A stretch of 64,000 bases of DNA, from positions 408,494-472,493 of the forward strand of contig CAUYUJ010010491.1 of NCBI GenBank assembly GCA_963575745.1, read 5' to 3'. Both the position numbers and the translations under genes were made by a program. The notes below the pieces were generated by a model. It saw nothing but the letters and a program-made list of their open reading frames with translations. It was not told the origin of the DNA and did not search any database. This document shows positions 9,801 to 19,825 of the stretch, in pieces. The DNA comes from Prorocentrum cordatum. Taxonomy: Eukaryota; Sar; Dinophyceae; Prorocentrales; Prorocentraceae. Position 1 is the stretch's first letter. Every line of letters starts with the position of its first letter.

Positions 9801-10074
9801 GAGCGGCTCGCTGTCCGCCTCCGCCTCGCCCGCCCCGTGCGCCAGGAGGCCTGGCAGCAGCGCCTCCCACTCGCCGGCCAGGATGGCCAGCGCCAGGGCC
9901 CAACTGACGGGCCCAGCACGCGCCGCGATGCCGCGGCGCCAGCGCTGCCCTCGCGCCGCCCAGGCCAGCAGGCCCGATCGCCCGCCGCGCGGCGGGCCCC
10001 TCGAACACCTTCAAGGCTGGCGCGATCCAGGGCTCGAGATCGCGGGGCCCCCCCCGCCACTCAAACCTCTCGAG

Positions 10075-10173
10075 CCGAAACTGCAGCCATATAAGACAGT
10101 AAGGGGGTGACGATTTCGGCGGCTAGAAACATTGACGATGCTGCTGTAAAAGTGTGTTTGGAAAACGCGTATT
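10075..10173 (-). repeat. Split direct repeat A1 (terminal)
   Basis: The right outer end of the element and first in sense orientation. It matches A2 at 771-869 over 99 bp with about four differences (begins CCGAAACTGCAGCC, ends ACGCGTATT on the plus strand). Confidence 0.85.
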
Positions 10174-10177
10174 CATC
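10174..10177. repeat. CATC flanking the DIRS-like element, right copy
   Basis: Partner of 417-420 at the other side of the nested element. Confidence 0.6.
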
Positions 10178-10989
10178 ACGCCAGTTATCCGCACGGTCAA
10201 TAGTTAAACCATGGCAGACGTTGATCGCATAGGTACGACGCTGATCAACTAGTCTGTCTGGGTCAACTGGGCAATCTGTATTCACGGGCGTAAACGTGAC
10301 AAGTCTAGGAACGAAGTGCCAACGTCTACGGCTCTTTCCGTGTTATGTCAAGTGATCAATCTCATTCTGAAAGTTAGCAGCAGCAGCAGCAGGAAGCTGG
10401 CAGGAAGGAGAGGAAGAAGAAGGTTGTAACCAAGCGTGTATTATTCTTGCTCGGTGTTAACTGGCTCAGGCTGCGATTGCTCATCACATGTCATTCTTGG
10501 CGGATCCGATGCATCAGACTCACTTTCACTCTAAGTTAGGTCAAACATCGCTCTCATTTCAATCTCCTCCGTTGACCTGGGTTTATCGGAGCTTCTCCTG
10601 GAACCTTCTCTTTTCGTAACAGGAGTAGTTGTACCCGCTACCACGGCCTGGCCGGGTGCGTTTGCCACCGCGGCTTGGCCGGGGGCAGCATCGGTGGCAG
10701 CCGGGCGATTGGCGCCATTCGGTCCCGCTGGGATGTCCATTGGTTTTGGGGAACGCACAGCGGGCTTACCCTTGTTGAGACGCCTCTTCTTCTTATTCAT
10801 CTTTTTACTAGGTACAACAGCTCCTCTCCGCAAGGCCGAACTCGGACCTAAGCGGGGCTTGAGAACCCCCCCGGGTTTCAGGGGGAGGCCGTCTGAAAAC
10901 ATCGAATCTAAATAGTCTCGGTACCGCTGGGCGGTCCAGAACTTGGGAGTCACTACGTTGACAAGATATAATACCTTAACCCAGGCCAA
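10178..10989 (-). pseudogene. Copia Pol C-terminal extension
   Basis: Upstream of 10989 and running into it the frame reads NEAANIGTKRFTDPLAW then VKVLYLVNVV, the end of copia RNase H (usually ADIFTKxF). A low-complexity linker rich in Ala, Pro and basic residues follows (KKMNKKKRRLNKGK) and stops at 10531. In another frame RRWHFVPRLVTFTPV and RTYAINVCHGLTIDRADNWRD continue to the insertion point, where they join the methyltransferase-like domain at 1-416. Confidence 0.6.
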
Positions 10990-11109
10990 AGGGTCTGTAA
11001 ATCACTTCGTTCCAATGTTGGCAGCCTCATTCTGCGTCCGCTCGTACTGAAGTTCCACGATGCCTCGGGAAAACTGTTCAGATACTGCGGCAGCGTCGGT
11101 ACGATGAGT

Positions 11110-11756
11110 TCACGGAAGGTGCATAAGCGTCATGGATCCTCCTGTTTTAATGACCTTGCAGACTGCTCGGTTATCTTCTAAGGCAAGGCAACGTATTTGT
11201 CGCCCAAGCAATATTTCCCAAAGCGGATGAGCTGCAAGGAGCTCTTTTCGCATGGCAAGGTCGGCAGCCCCAATCTCAGCCTCAAGGGTGCTATGGGAAA
11301 CACACGTCTGTCGCTGAGATCCCATAGATTGACCCGCTCTAGTATACGGGCCCCAAATCGCTTGATAACTGGCACTCGTGCTCCTGTGTGTTCGGATGTC
11401 ACTGGCCAGATCCGCATCGGAGTATTGCTTCAACCAGACATCCTGCATTATATCTCCTACCCATGATGACATGCGGTAGAAATACACTTGGTATAACAAA
11501 TGAAGCGGAAAATGTCCATGTCTTGTTGCTCTGTCCATTTGGCAATGCAACTCGCTGTATGACAAACAGCGCGGAGACGGTCATATCGAGCCACCCTCGC
11601 ACCGTATAGGATCTTCATCAAGACTTTCGCCGCCATGGGCTGGAGCACGCCCGACTGGGTCGGCGGCTCCGGGTCGTTGGGGCTGGCCGCCGCGGCATCG
11701 AGGCCGTGCACGACTACCTCTTGGCCAGGGGGCCCGACGTCAACGCTGATGTTCAA
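11110..11756 (-). pseudogene. Copia RNase H domain
   Basis: The frame at 11565-11110 shows KQYSDADLASDIRTHRSTSA (first catalytic Asp), SHSTLEAEIGAADLAMRKE (Glu) and LALEDNRAVCKVIKTG (Asp), the three conserved blocks of copia RNase H. The stretch 11756-11566 that should link it to RT is in another frame (LMKILYGARVARYDRLRA), so at least one frameshift lies near 11570. Confidence 0.8.
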
Positions 11757-11798
11757 GGCTGACGCTATGGCCTCCTCCGCAGGAGGGCAAACTTCGCC

Positions 11799-13697
11799 TC
11801 AAGGCCCGCCTTGGCCGTCCTCGAGGTCAGCAAGTTCGGGGCCAAAAGGAGCGCCTGCAGGAGGATACGTAGATGGGTCAGTATCTGTGAGCTGGGCATA
11901 TAATGTAACACAGGAATCGAAGAACTCAGTCATATCATACTCTATGACCCTGGCCTGTCTGGGTTCTCTGGGTTGGTATGGCTCAGGCGGCTGGGCCGCT
12001 GAGTCACCCCCCGCTTCCTCTTCGGCACTCTCGTCTGAGAGGGATGCGTTTTTCTTAACTTCGGGAGGCGGCGGGTCCAATATCGCGGGCAACTCACCTT
12101 GCCACTCGACAAGCTGTGTGGATAGCCGGCGTTCGCATCCCAAATATCGTCCGACCGCTGTCAGAGGGTCTATCTCTATACCTTTGGGGCAATTGGGAGA
12201 TGGGGACTGCAACAACTTCCATCCTTGGGCTAGCTTGTCGGCAGGCCCTGCCAGCTTGAAATCATCGGCGTAGATGATCAAGAAGAGTTTCAACTCTGTC
12301 TGGAAAAAACAGCTGCGCCACAGACTGTATGTAATAAAACCGTTGGCCGTAACATGCCCTTCGCAATGCTGTTCCCAATAGCCCCCTGAATCAGGGTGTC
12401 CGTATAAGGACAAAATCAATGGGCATACGGGATTGCGCATATGCGACCAGGACTCAGGTTCGCGGGGCAGAAACACCCATGTCGGGATGCCACCCAGCTT
12501 TGATTGAGCGTAGGCCTCACGGGCGTCGGCCTGTTCAATACTATGACCTTCAAAGAGCCCGTAGGTGTCAGCTGCTTTGCTAGCCTGCATTGTAGCAGGG
12601 CTGCTGGAAAGCTCCTGAGACAAAGCCACATCTGTATTCGGACCCCTCACGTTGGAGCCGTCGAAGACGACCCGACCCGTATATTTACCGTCTTTGTGTC
12701 CTAGCGGCAGCTCGGAATTCTTTTCGACAAGGATCGCGAACAGACGACCAAAGTGAGCAGCCCCCCCTTTGAGTTCTGCAACAACATCAGCATATAATTG
12801 TACGCCCTTCTCGTCCCATGTGCCTATTTCTCGCAATCGGTCCCATTCTTTCCTCAAAGCGGCCTTGGCATCTTGGTTAGCCTGGGCTTCGACTTTGGAA
12901 ACCGATCGCGCTACAGCGGCATCGACCCGAGTTTGTCGCCATTCATTGGGGAGTTGGAAGGGCTCTTCAACAACTGAGATGAGATCAGTAAAAGGGTTGT
13001 ACAGGTAATCAAAATCAAATACCTCTTCTTCGCGGTGACCTGGCATTGGAGCCGAGCTATGCTGCAACGGCATCCGAGGCACGCTTCGCCGCGACGCGGC
13101 GGCCACCGGACTCGAGGTCTGGCTCGCCGCCTGCGTCACCTCAGATTCCGCATCGGATAATGGATCCCTACCGACTTGGCCGGAGGGATCCCCATCACGT
13201 GCGACAGCACCACCGCGCCAAGTTCGCTCCCACCAAACGTTCTCATCATCCGAACAATAATCGCCTGAGTCTTCTTCCACGGAGGAGTCGGTGGCCACAG
13301 CTGCGGCTTGGCCACCCTGTGCCGCCAGTCTCCGAAATCGCTCAACGACCCATGGAGCGGCTCTCCTTGCCTTTGGGTGCGTCGCAAGATAAGCAGCATC
13401 TTCTTCAGATAACGGACGAGCCGCGGCTGGCTTGGCGACCGCGGGCTCGGGCGGAGTCGCTGGATCCTCCACGCACAGGCCTATATCGCGCAATAAGGCA
13501 AGACAAGGGCCGGGGTCGTCAATACCAAAGAAACCTCTCTTTTCGGCCTCGCATGGCTCCACGGCCGCTCGGCGTCGGGCCTGATTCATGTTAAACCAGC
13601 GTCCAGGATGAACGCTGGCATTGGTGGATTCGGGCAATATCTTGAGCCATTGGGCACCGCGCTTTGGATCTGGGCCTGCAACCCACACTCGAGTCAC
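11799..13697 (-). CDS. Copia reverse transcriptase (long open frame)
   Basis: A 632-codon open frame with no clear ATG; it is an internal part of a polyprotein. It begins with a variable acidic linker. The RT fold starts near KEWDRLREIGTWDEKGV (about residues 283-299), with SIEQADAREAYAQS (386-399, catalytic Asp 391), NPVCPLILSLYGHPDSGGYW (422-441, replacing the classical LYGLKQ block) and LFLIIYADDFKLAGP (471-485, the YADD active site). The frame ends just past the RT domain. The absence of stops over 1.9 kb contrasts with the heavily broken flanks. Confidence 0.8.
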   Translation of the reverse strand: MTRVWVAGPDPKRGAQWLKILPESTNASVHPGRWFNMNQARRRAAVEPCEAEKRGFFGIDDPGPCLALLRDIGLCVEDPATPPEPAVAKPAAARPLSEEDAAYLATHPKARRAAPWVVERFRRLAAQGGQAAAVATDSSVEEDSGDYCSDDENVWWERTWRGGAVARDGDPSGQVGRDPLSDAESEVTQAASQTSSPVAAASRRSVPRMPLQHSSAPMPGHREEEVFDFDYLYNPFTDLISVVEEPFQLPNEWRQTRVDAAVARSVSKVEAQANQDAKAALRKEWDRLREIGTWDEKGVQLYADVVAELKGGAAHFGRLFAILVEKNSELPLGHKDGKYTGRVVFDGSNVRGPNTDVALSQELSSSPATMQASKAADTYGLFEGHSIEQADAREAYAQSKLGGIPTWVFLPREPESWSHMRNPVCPLILSLYGHPDSGGYWEQHCEGHVTANGFITYSLWRSCFFQTELKLFLIIYADDFKLAGPADKLAQGWKLLQSPSPNCPKGIEIDPLTAVGRYLGCERRLSTQLVEWQGELPAILDPPPPEVKKNASLSDESAEEEAGGDSAAQPPEPYQPREPRQARVIEYDMTEFFDSCVTLYAQLTDTDPSTYPPAGAPFGPELADLEDGQGGP

Positions 13698-14007
13698 GGG
13701 AGCGCAGTCGGGATCGCACTAAAGTGCAACTCGTATGCTGCATGTTTTTCGACGACCTGTCAATGGAAGCTTTTGTGCTAGCTCATCTTTCGTTAGACCA
13801 ACTACAATACGCCGATCCTCATAGCATTCCATCGTATCAAGGTTCTGAGTCGCGCGAGCAAGGGGCCGCACTTTCCCGGGAACTCTTTCGCGCGGCTTGG
13901 CCGCCGGAAAGCTAGATTGTCGACCCAAACGGTGCCCAATATGAGCGAGACCTAACTTCTAATCTTGATCTTCATATGGGCGAGAGTCTCGCCGCGGGTC
14001 CCGACCG

Positions 14008-15901
14008 TCAATGACCACAGGCTCGTCGTCCACACAAGCCCCCCGGACCGTCGTCATCGTCGGAATCGGCCTCGGAGCCCGGTGGCGGTGCGTCCTCGCC
14101 TCCTCGGGGAGGTGGCGGCATAATCACGGCGGGGTCCTCTGCACAACACTGATGGACCGACTGTGCTCCTGCCCCCTGCCCGGGACCGTCTGGGGCGGCC
14201 GCGGCTTCGCCAGCGGGAGGGATCGTAACGGAGCGCACTTCAGTCATCGCCTTCCCGCACGCTTTCCTCATTGGAAACTGGGGCGATTGGTCATCAGCAG
14301 TGCCATCTAGGATGTTGCTATAGACTTGATCGGACTTCTCAATGGTGGGTCGCTTGCCTTTAGGCGCGCGCCCTGATTCCATGTTAAGTCCGTCTAGCTG
14401 TCTAAGCGGCACTACATAGCTCTCTGGACCAACCATACCCCCCGCTTTGTGCACATACCCTAGGTATAACCCAGGAATCATTGCACCACCAGTTTTGGCG
14501 GCCCACAATCTCGACTCTGGCGGGGGCACATAACGCACAAGGGACCCGAAGGGAAGAAGCGGTGCCTCAAACTGATGACCAAAGCGACGCTCCCAACTAG
14601 ACTTCTCCTCTTCAGGGGTCCTGGCGTTGTAGCAGAGACAAAAATATCTGACGACCTACGTCCAATATGGCGGTGGAAGACCCGCCTGCACGAGAAGAGC
14701 CCGGGCCCCCATCTGTACCACACCGTTTGCACGCTCAGCAGCAGCGTGTTGCTTCTTGTTTCCTGGGTTTGTAGGATCATGGGCAATCTTGAGCTCGTAA
14801 CATGCCCTTGCAAGCTCGCGCGCACCACCTGCATAACAATATTCTAACTTTCTCCCGGGGCTTGAAGGTTCACTAAAAAAACAAATGTGAACCGCAGACT
14901 TGTCGTGCACACCCTGAGCGGCGAGAAAATCAGTTGCTCGGTCGCGAAAAGTCACACGCGCGGTCTCATCGCGGAGCCCCCGCGAGAGTTCACCCATCGC
15001 AAACCAATGACCCATCGTCGTCAGGTGTCCGAACGAAGTGGGGTTAGCGTATGGGCGGGGAACCTTCAGCCCTTTGTTGCGCGCTTTGCGCTGCTGTCGT
15101 CTGAGAGCTTTGGCCGGCCCAATTGTATACTGAACAATATGGGTTCTTAGGGGTATGACTTCGGAGATGCGCGAGGGAGGCCGCGACCTTCTCGAGTCGC
15201 TCGGCAAGGGGATCCGACACCTCAACCTCTGCATCGTCTGGGTCTGGATCTGACGGTGCGTCGACGTCGACTAGGTCGACACCGTCACCGTCTCCAACTT
15301 CGCCCTCCTTGGGCCCGGGGGCCGCGTCGCACGCGTCGGAGTCCAACCCGTGATCCATGTCGTAGGGATGGTATCCTGAGACCACGTACCAACAAGAGCT
15401 CTTATATGCGGCTGCGCAAGCCACGGCTTGGCCGGGCTGGTCGTCGGCCCCACCGACGGAGTGGCCGTGGCAGGGCAAAGTCAAGAGACATTTGGAGGCA
15501 ACGATGCCAGTAGGTGTCCGAGTCCAACCGCATTCGCTAGCCTTGCGAGGCGAATGATAGGAATAAGTGATGGCATCCGCAGAGTCTAACGAGGACGGAA
15601 AAACGGGCGCGAACTCAGCGGGCCGTCCGTCAACATAGCTGTGGTTTCCAATCAACTCATATGTATGCAAGTCTATGGTTACGCGAGTCTGAACAGCATG
15701 GGGCGGAGGTCCTCCCGCCGATTCAACATCATCCAGAAATGCCTTGGCGCCTGGCGTCACGCAACACCACCGCTCGGGAGTTTCACCCTCCCCGGCGGCA
15801 ACCGCGCACATCCGCTGACCCAGCGCCTCTTTGCCTGAAAGGGTCAAGTACGGAATCTTGCCCTCAACGATCAGGTCCACTCTTTGACCGTTGGGCAACA
15901 A
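14008..15901 (-). pseudogene. Copia integrase (several frames, catalytic residues lost)
   Basis: The zinc-binding end is visible as HTPKNPYCSVYN (about 15110, frame 15901-15044; usually HxPKNPxCxxC). The core follows in the 15234-14656 frame: FGHLTTMGHWFAM, ARVTFRDRATDFLAAQGV, EYCYAGGARELARACYEL, HDPTNPGNKKQHAAAERANG and GARALLVQAGLPPPYW. Compared with functional relatives as I remember them, the first Asp (TADH) is Gly and the second (YSDG) is replaced by YAGG; only the Glu of AERANG remains. The frame changes again near 14650, and an integrase C-terminal stretch follows (GLYLGYVHKAGG). Integrase would insert the element's cDNA; this one cannot. Confidence 0.7.
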
Positions 15902-15913
15902 TAGGTAGGGCCT

Positions 15914-16552
15914 TCAGCCTGCTGGCCAGAAGAAGCTAAAGCCGTGATCCATGCACCGCTCACCCACCGATATCATGCACGGAGTCTCCGGCATGACCAA
16001 TGCATTAAAACCACCACCCTTAAATTTGGGGCATGCGATGCGAACTGAACCGAGGGCTTTTGACTCTCCCCCGGCAGCATTCAGAGTGATCGATTGCGGA
16101 AGCTTTCGAATCAATGTCATTGCACATGCACTGTTAATACATCTTTCCGCGATAAGGTTATACCCACATCCCGCATCAATAATAAAGCTCACCGCTCCAA
16201 GATATGCAGCATCTTTGTCTGTACATCCCGCAGCGGCTGTGCCGCGTGGGCCCTCTTCCCCCTCCTCGGCCCTCAACGAAAGGTGCCAGACGTCATCTTG
16301 TAGGTCTGATGCCTTGATTAGGGCCTCCGCCGCAGATGCTCTCCACTGGGTGGACAACTGCTGGCGGACTTCATCTGGGAACTTCCACCCATCTTCGTCA
16401 CTTGAGGGCAACTCTTTTAGGTCGCGGCGACGCGCCTTCCTACAAGTGATGGTGGGTTCCGCAGTCGAGGGGTGAAATCGGACGCGGAATTTGCACCGAC
16501 CCTTTGTCTGTGATCGAACGCAACTTTTCTGGGGGGGGTCGCACCAGTACAT
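15914..16552 (-). pseudogene. Copia aspartic protease region
   Basis: The frame contains DAAYLGAVSFIIDAGCGYNL, the flap-and-active-site region of retroelement aspartic proteases, which would cut the polyprotein. The active-site triplet is DAG where D-S/T-G is required. NAAGGESKALGSVRI and FKGGGFNALVMPETPCMISV follow the expected order. A basic region with CRKARRRDLKELPSSDEDGW precedes it. Confidence 0.6.
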
Positions 16553-16883
16553 CTTGATAGCATCCCGAGAAAGAGGGCGCAGGAAATTGGCAAGAATGAG
16601 TACGAGACTCTCAACTTGCCCCCTGCGATCGTGGAGGGACTCTCCACTGGAAGAATGTCTATCACTTTCTCTGCATATATTTATAAAAGCCTTCGGGAAA
16701 GGAGGGCCGGCCTGCTTCTGCCCAGGAAGGCCCCGAACTAACGGGGCAGGGCACGCTCACGCGCCCAGGCTGACTGGGTCAGTGGACACATTCCTGCCCC
16801 CTCGCATTCGGCTTGACCGACGCGGGCGTCGCCACATCCGTGTAGCGAAGAAGGCAAGCAATATCATCCTTAACATAATTCCA
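16553..16883 (-). other. Copia sequence between the composite repeat and the protease
   Basis: Broken minus-strand coding sequence (16665-16417 in one frame, partly overlapping the protease frame) plus about 220 bases with no recognisable motif up to the repeat boundary. Confidence 0.4.
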
Positions 16884-18889
16884 CATATCCTAAGATGGGG
16901 TTCTTGTTATTACTTGGACGCCTCCTACTCCTTCTCCTCCCTCCTCCTTCCTCCTCCCCTCCTCCTCTTTCCTCATACTCAGACCTACTCATGCTCAGAC
17001 TTACTCATGCTCAGATTTACTCATACTCAGACCTACTCATACTCAGACTTACTCACACTCAGACATATTCATACACAGACTTACTCATACACAGACTTAC
17101 TCACACCCAGGCTTACACATACACAGTATTACTCATACTCAGACTTACTCATACCCAGACGTACACATAAACAAACTTTCTCAGGCTGGGAGAGCATATT
17201 GTGAGGATGTCCCAGGCGGGGCGCTGGTTTCAGCACCCCTAAGGGGAGCCGCCAGGGGTGTTTGCACGGGCTCGTTCGCGGCCATGTTGTGGGGGTGTCT
17301 CAGGCGGTTTGCTTGTTTCTGGGCCCAACACCCTTCGCTTTCGGAGCAGATTTGGAGGATGTCTCGAGCGAGGCGCTCATTTCAGCACCCCTAAGGGGAG
17401 CCGCCAGGGGTGTTTGCACGGGCTCGTTCGCGGCCATCTTGCGGGGATGTCTCAGGCGGTTTGCTTGTCTCTGGGCCCAACATCCTTCGCTTTCGGAGCA
17501 GATTTGGAGGATGTCTCGAGCGAGACGCTCATTTCAGCACCTCGAAGGGGAGCCGCCAGGAGTGTTTGCACGGGCTCGTTCGCGGCCATTTTGTGGGGAT
17601 GTCTCAGGCGGTTTGCTTGTTTCTGGGCCCAACACCTTCGCTTTCGGAGCAGATTTGGAGGATGTCTCGAGCGAGGCGCTCATTTCAGCACCCCTAAGGG
17701 GAGCCGCCAGGGGTGGTTGCACGGGCTCGTTCGCGGCCATTTTGTGGGGATGTCTCAGGCGGTTTGCTGTTTCTGGGCCCAACATCCTTCGCTTTCGGAG
17801 CAGATTTGGAGGATGTCTCGAGCGAGGCGCTCATTTCAGCACCCCTAAGGGGAGCCGCCAGGGGTGGTTGCACGGGCTCGTTCGCGGCCATTTTGTGGGG
17901 ATGTCTCAGGCGGTTTGCTTGTTTCTGGGCCCAACATCCTTCGCTTTCGGAGCAGATTTGGAGGATGTCTCGAGCGAGACGCTCATTTTCACCCCCCAGG
18001 TGGGCCAGATTTTGAGGATGTCTCGATCGGTTTGCTTGTTTTGGTGGCCAGGCTCGTGGGCGCAGATTCTTCTCAGGATGCCACAGGAGGCCCCAACAGG
18101 CTCCAGGAGGCCCCAGGAGACCACATGAGGTCCCAGGAGGCATCAGGAGGCCACAGAAAGACTCAAGAGGCCACAGGATGCCCCAAGAGGCTCCAGGAGG
18201 CCCCAGGAAGCTCCAGAAGGCCTCGGGAAACCACAGGAGGCCCCAGGAGGCAACAGGAAGCGCCAGGAGGCCTCGGAAGGCAACAGGAGGCCCCGAGAGG
18301 CCCCAGGAGCAGGAGGCCTCAGAAGGCAACAGGAGTGGCGCCAATCCCATGTGTGTTACGTATGTTCCTATCGATTGGGCCTCACCTGGAGCACGATTCT
18401 TTGATGTTCTACGTATGTTTCTATAGATGGTCCTTCTCATGTGTACACAATCCTAAATGTTTTACTCATGTTCCTATGTATTGGGCCTCTCCTGGGGCAC
18501 GAGTCCTTGGTGTTTTACGCGTGTTCCTATAGATTGCCCTTCTCCTGTGGCTCTAATCCGCAATGTTTTATGTACGTCTGTTGCTATAGATTGCGCCTCT
18601 CCTGGGGCACGAAACCTTCCTAGGAGGTCCCAGGAGGTCCCAAGAGGCTCCTGGAGACCCCAGGAAGCCCCAGTAGGTTTCAGGAGGCCCCAGGAGGCCC
18701 CAGGCTCATGCACAGAGACGCGCTCGTACTACTGAGGCTCATTCACACTCCAATTCATTCGCAGTTAGATTGATGTCCAGACCGTCACAACTGAAGCCCG
18801 CTAATATTCGAAAGCTCTTGCGCCTAGACATTCACGGCGGACAGGCCCATGCGAGTAGATGCACATATGGTGAGCTCCACGCAGTGAAT
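16884..18889. mobile_element. Composite tandem-array element, copy 1 (2.0 kb), inserted in copia gag
   Basis: It starts CATATCCTAAGATGGGG and ends CACGCAGTGAAT on the plus strand. Its sister at 60881-62620 shares both ends and the inner order. In order: a unique 5' part; a 15-16 bp array of ACTCATACACAGACTT type (16975-17170); about five 151 bp units (GGCTCGTTCGCGGCCATT... GATGTCTC..., 17190-18000); an array of GGCCCCAGGA type (18060-18320); 60-70 bp units with TTTTACGTATGTTCCTAT (18345-18610); a GGAGGTCCCA array; and a unique 3' end. Flanks show a 10 bp duplication with eight matches (16874-16883 CATAATTCCA, 18890-18899 AATCATTCCA). There is no protein domain. Confidence 0.75.
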
Positions 18890-19252
18890 AATCATTCCAA
18901 TCAGCCTGTCTGCACGAGCGGCGTGGCCGCCAGTGCCGAGCCAGTGTCGCGGATGGCTGGGCGTGGTCTGAGCGAACCAACAGTCCTTCCCACGCGTGCA
19001 CTTTCCCGATTCCTTGAAAGAACGACAGATCTTATCCTTGCTTTTGCCTTTGGCTTTGGCTCTGTCTCCATCACTCCTGCGTCTCTCCGAACTAGAGCTG
19101 GCGGCCCTAGAGCCGCCACCCCCCGCGGATGAAGAGACATTGGCAGCAGCGGCATCGGCTTGTTTTACAGTGCGCTCATATCCCAGAGTCTTTCCCGCGT
19201 CATGCTTGGCATGGTCATACTTGCCGCGCTTGAGCTTTTCTGCGTCGGTCAA
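18890..19252 (-). pseudogene. Copia Gag C-terminal finger (degenerate CCCH)
   Basis: At 18968-19027 the frame reads CRSFKESGKCTRGKDCWFAQ, spacing C-x8-C-x5-C-x3-Q: a CCCH finger whose last His is Gln. It is preceded by a basic, Ser-rich linker (AKAKGKSKDK). Such fingers bind the element's RNA. The composite repeat element interrupts the frame just beyond it. Confidence 0.6.
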
Positions 19253-19825
19253 GGCTCTGTGTTGCCTGTAGCAACCGTCCGGGGTCCACGGCAGTTCTTA
19301 GGATCACGTGAGTAAGGATAACACGGCAACTTGCTCTGCTTTTTCACGCGAACGATCGGATTGGCCCCCAGTCCGTTGCTGTGCGCCTTTTCCACGGCCA
19401 CCTGCTGGGGTCTGAGATCGGATCCGTGCCTTTCGGCCTCCGCCTTTAGGTTCCACAGACCCCCCTCTGGAACGCGTATTCGGCGCTGGGGCAGCATTCG
19501 AATTAGCCCCCGCAGCCGGCTGGGCCGGAGCGGCAGCTTTCGGCTTCTAATGAATAAAAGGGCAACCCTGACCCGCATACGGGCAGGTCTCTCCCTTACG
19601 TACACGTTTGCACGTTGTCTCGCCCTTCGTCGCTCCATTCTTCATAACATCCGTGGACTTTCCGAGGCGCGCTGCCACCTCTGCCGCAGCGGCTTTGCCG
19701 TTGAGGCCTCGGCGGTTATCGTTGCCGCTGCCTCCGCCGCCGCCCAGGCGCGTCTGTCGAGCACGCTGGGTCAAAGTACCCACATGTAGATTGATGTTCC
19801 ATTCCTCCTTCTCGCGCAACATCAT
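19253..19825 (-). pseudogene. Copia Gag CCCH zinc finger
   Basis: At 19550-19612 the frame ends CKRVRKGETCPYAGQGCPFI followed by His, spacing C-x8-C-x6-C-x3-H, a good CCCH RNA-binding finger. It follows EKEEWNINLHVGTLTQRAR. A stop comes directly after the His, and the sequence continues in other frames (19638-19249) with a third weaker Cys pair. Confidence 0.6.

Larger units (their letters stand above)
421..10173 (-). mobile_element. Complete tyrosine-recombinase (DIRS/PAT/Ngaro-type) retrotransposon with split direct repeats and a C5-methyltransferase-like domain
   Basis: Read on the minus strand the order is A1 (10173-10075), Gag-like ORFs (about 9800-8034), Pol with reverse transcriptase, a cytosine-methyltransferase-like domain and RNase H (7989-2720), tyrosine recombinase (about 2610-1498), B1 (1163-868), A2 (869-771), B2 (738-421). 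The A1-ORFs-B1-A2-B2 layout is the split-direct-repeat structure known for PAT- and Ngaro-type YR retrotransposons. The internal B1/A2 junction overlaps by two bases (TT) and mimics the fused outer ends, as expected for integration through a circle. The element interrupts a copia Pol frame, which sets both ends precisely. Pol and recombinase contain several frameshifts and Pol carries a 1.84 kb insertion, so this copy is probably dead. Classical DIRS elements carry a Dam-like adenine methylase; here the domain has C5-cytosine methylase motifs. Confidence 0.8.

Noticed and set aside
8634-10094. 486-codon plus-strand ORF
   Set aside because: It is antisense to the Gag-like frames; Arg/Ala/Pro-rich shadow translation.
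17575-17600. GCGGCCATTTTGTGGGG inside the 151 bp units as a spliced-leader relict
   Set aside because: Only about ten bases match, the downstream GGCTCAAG half is absent, and it recurs as part of a satellite.
16970-18710. Regular repeats resembling a CRISPR array or a repeat-rich plus-strand protein (up to 288 codons)
   Set aside because: Units are contiguous tandem repeats without unique spacers; the ORFs are translations of 151 bp repeats and change meaning with copy number.
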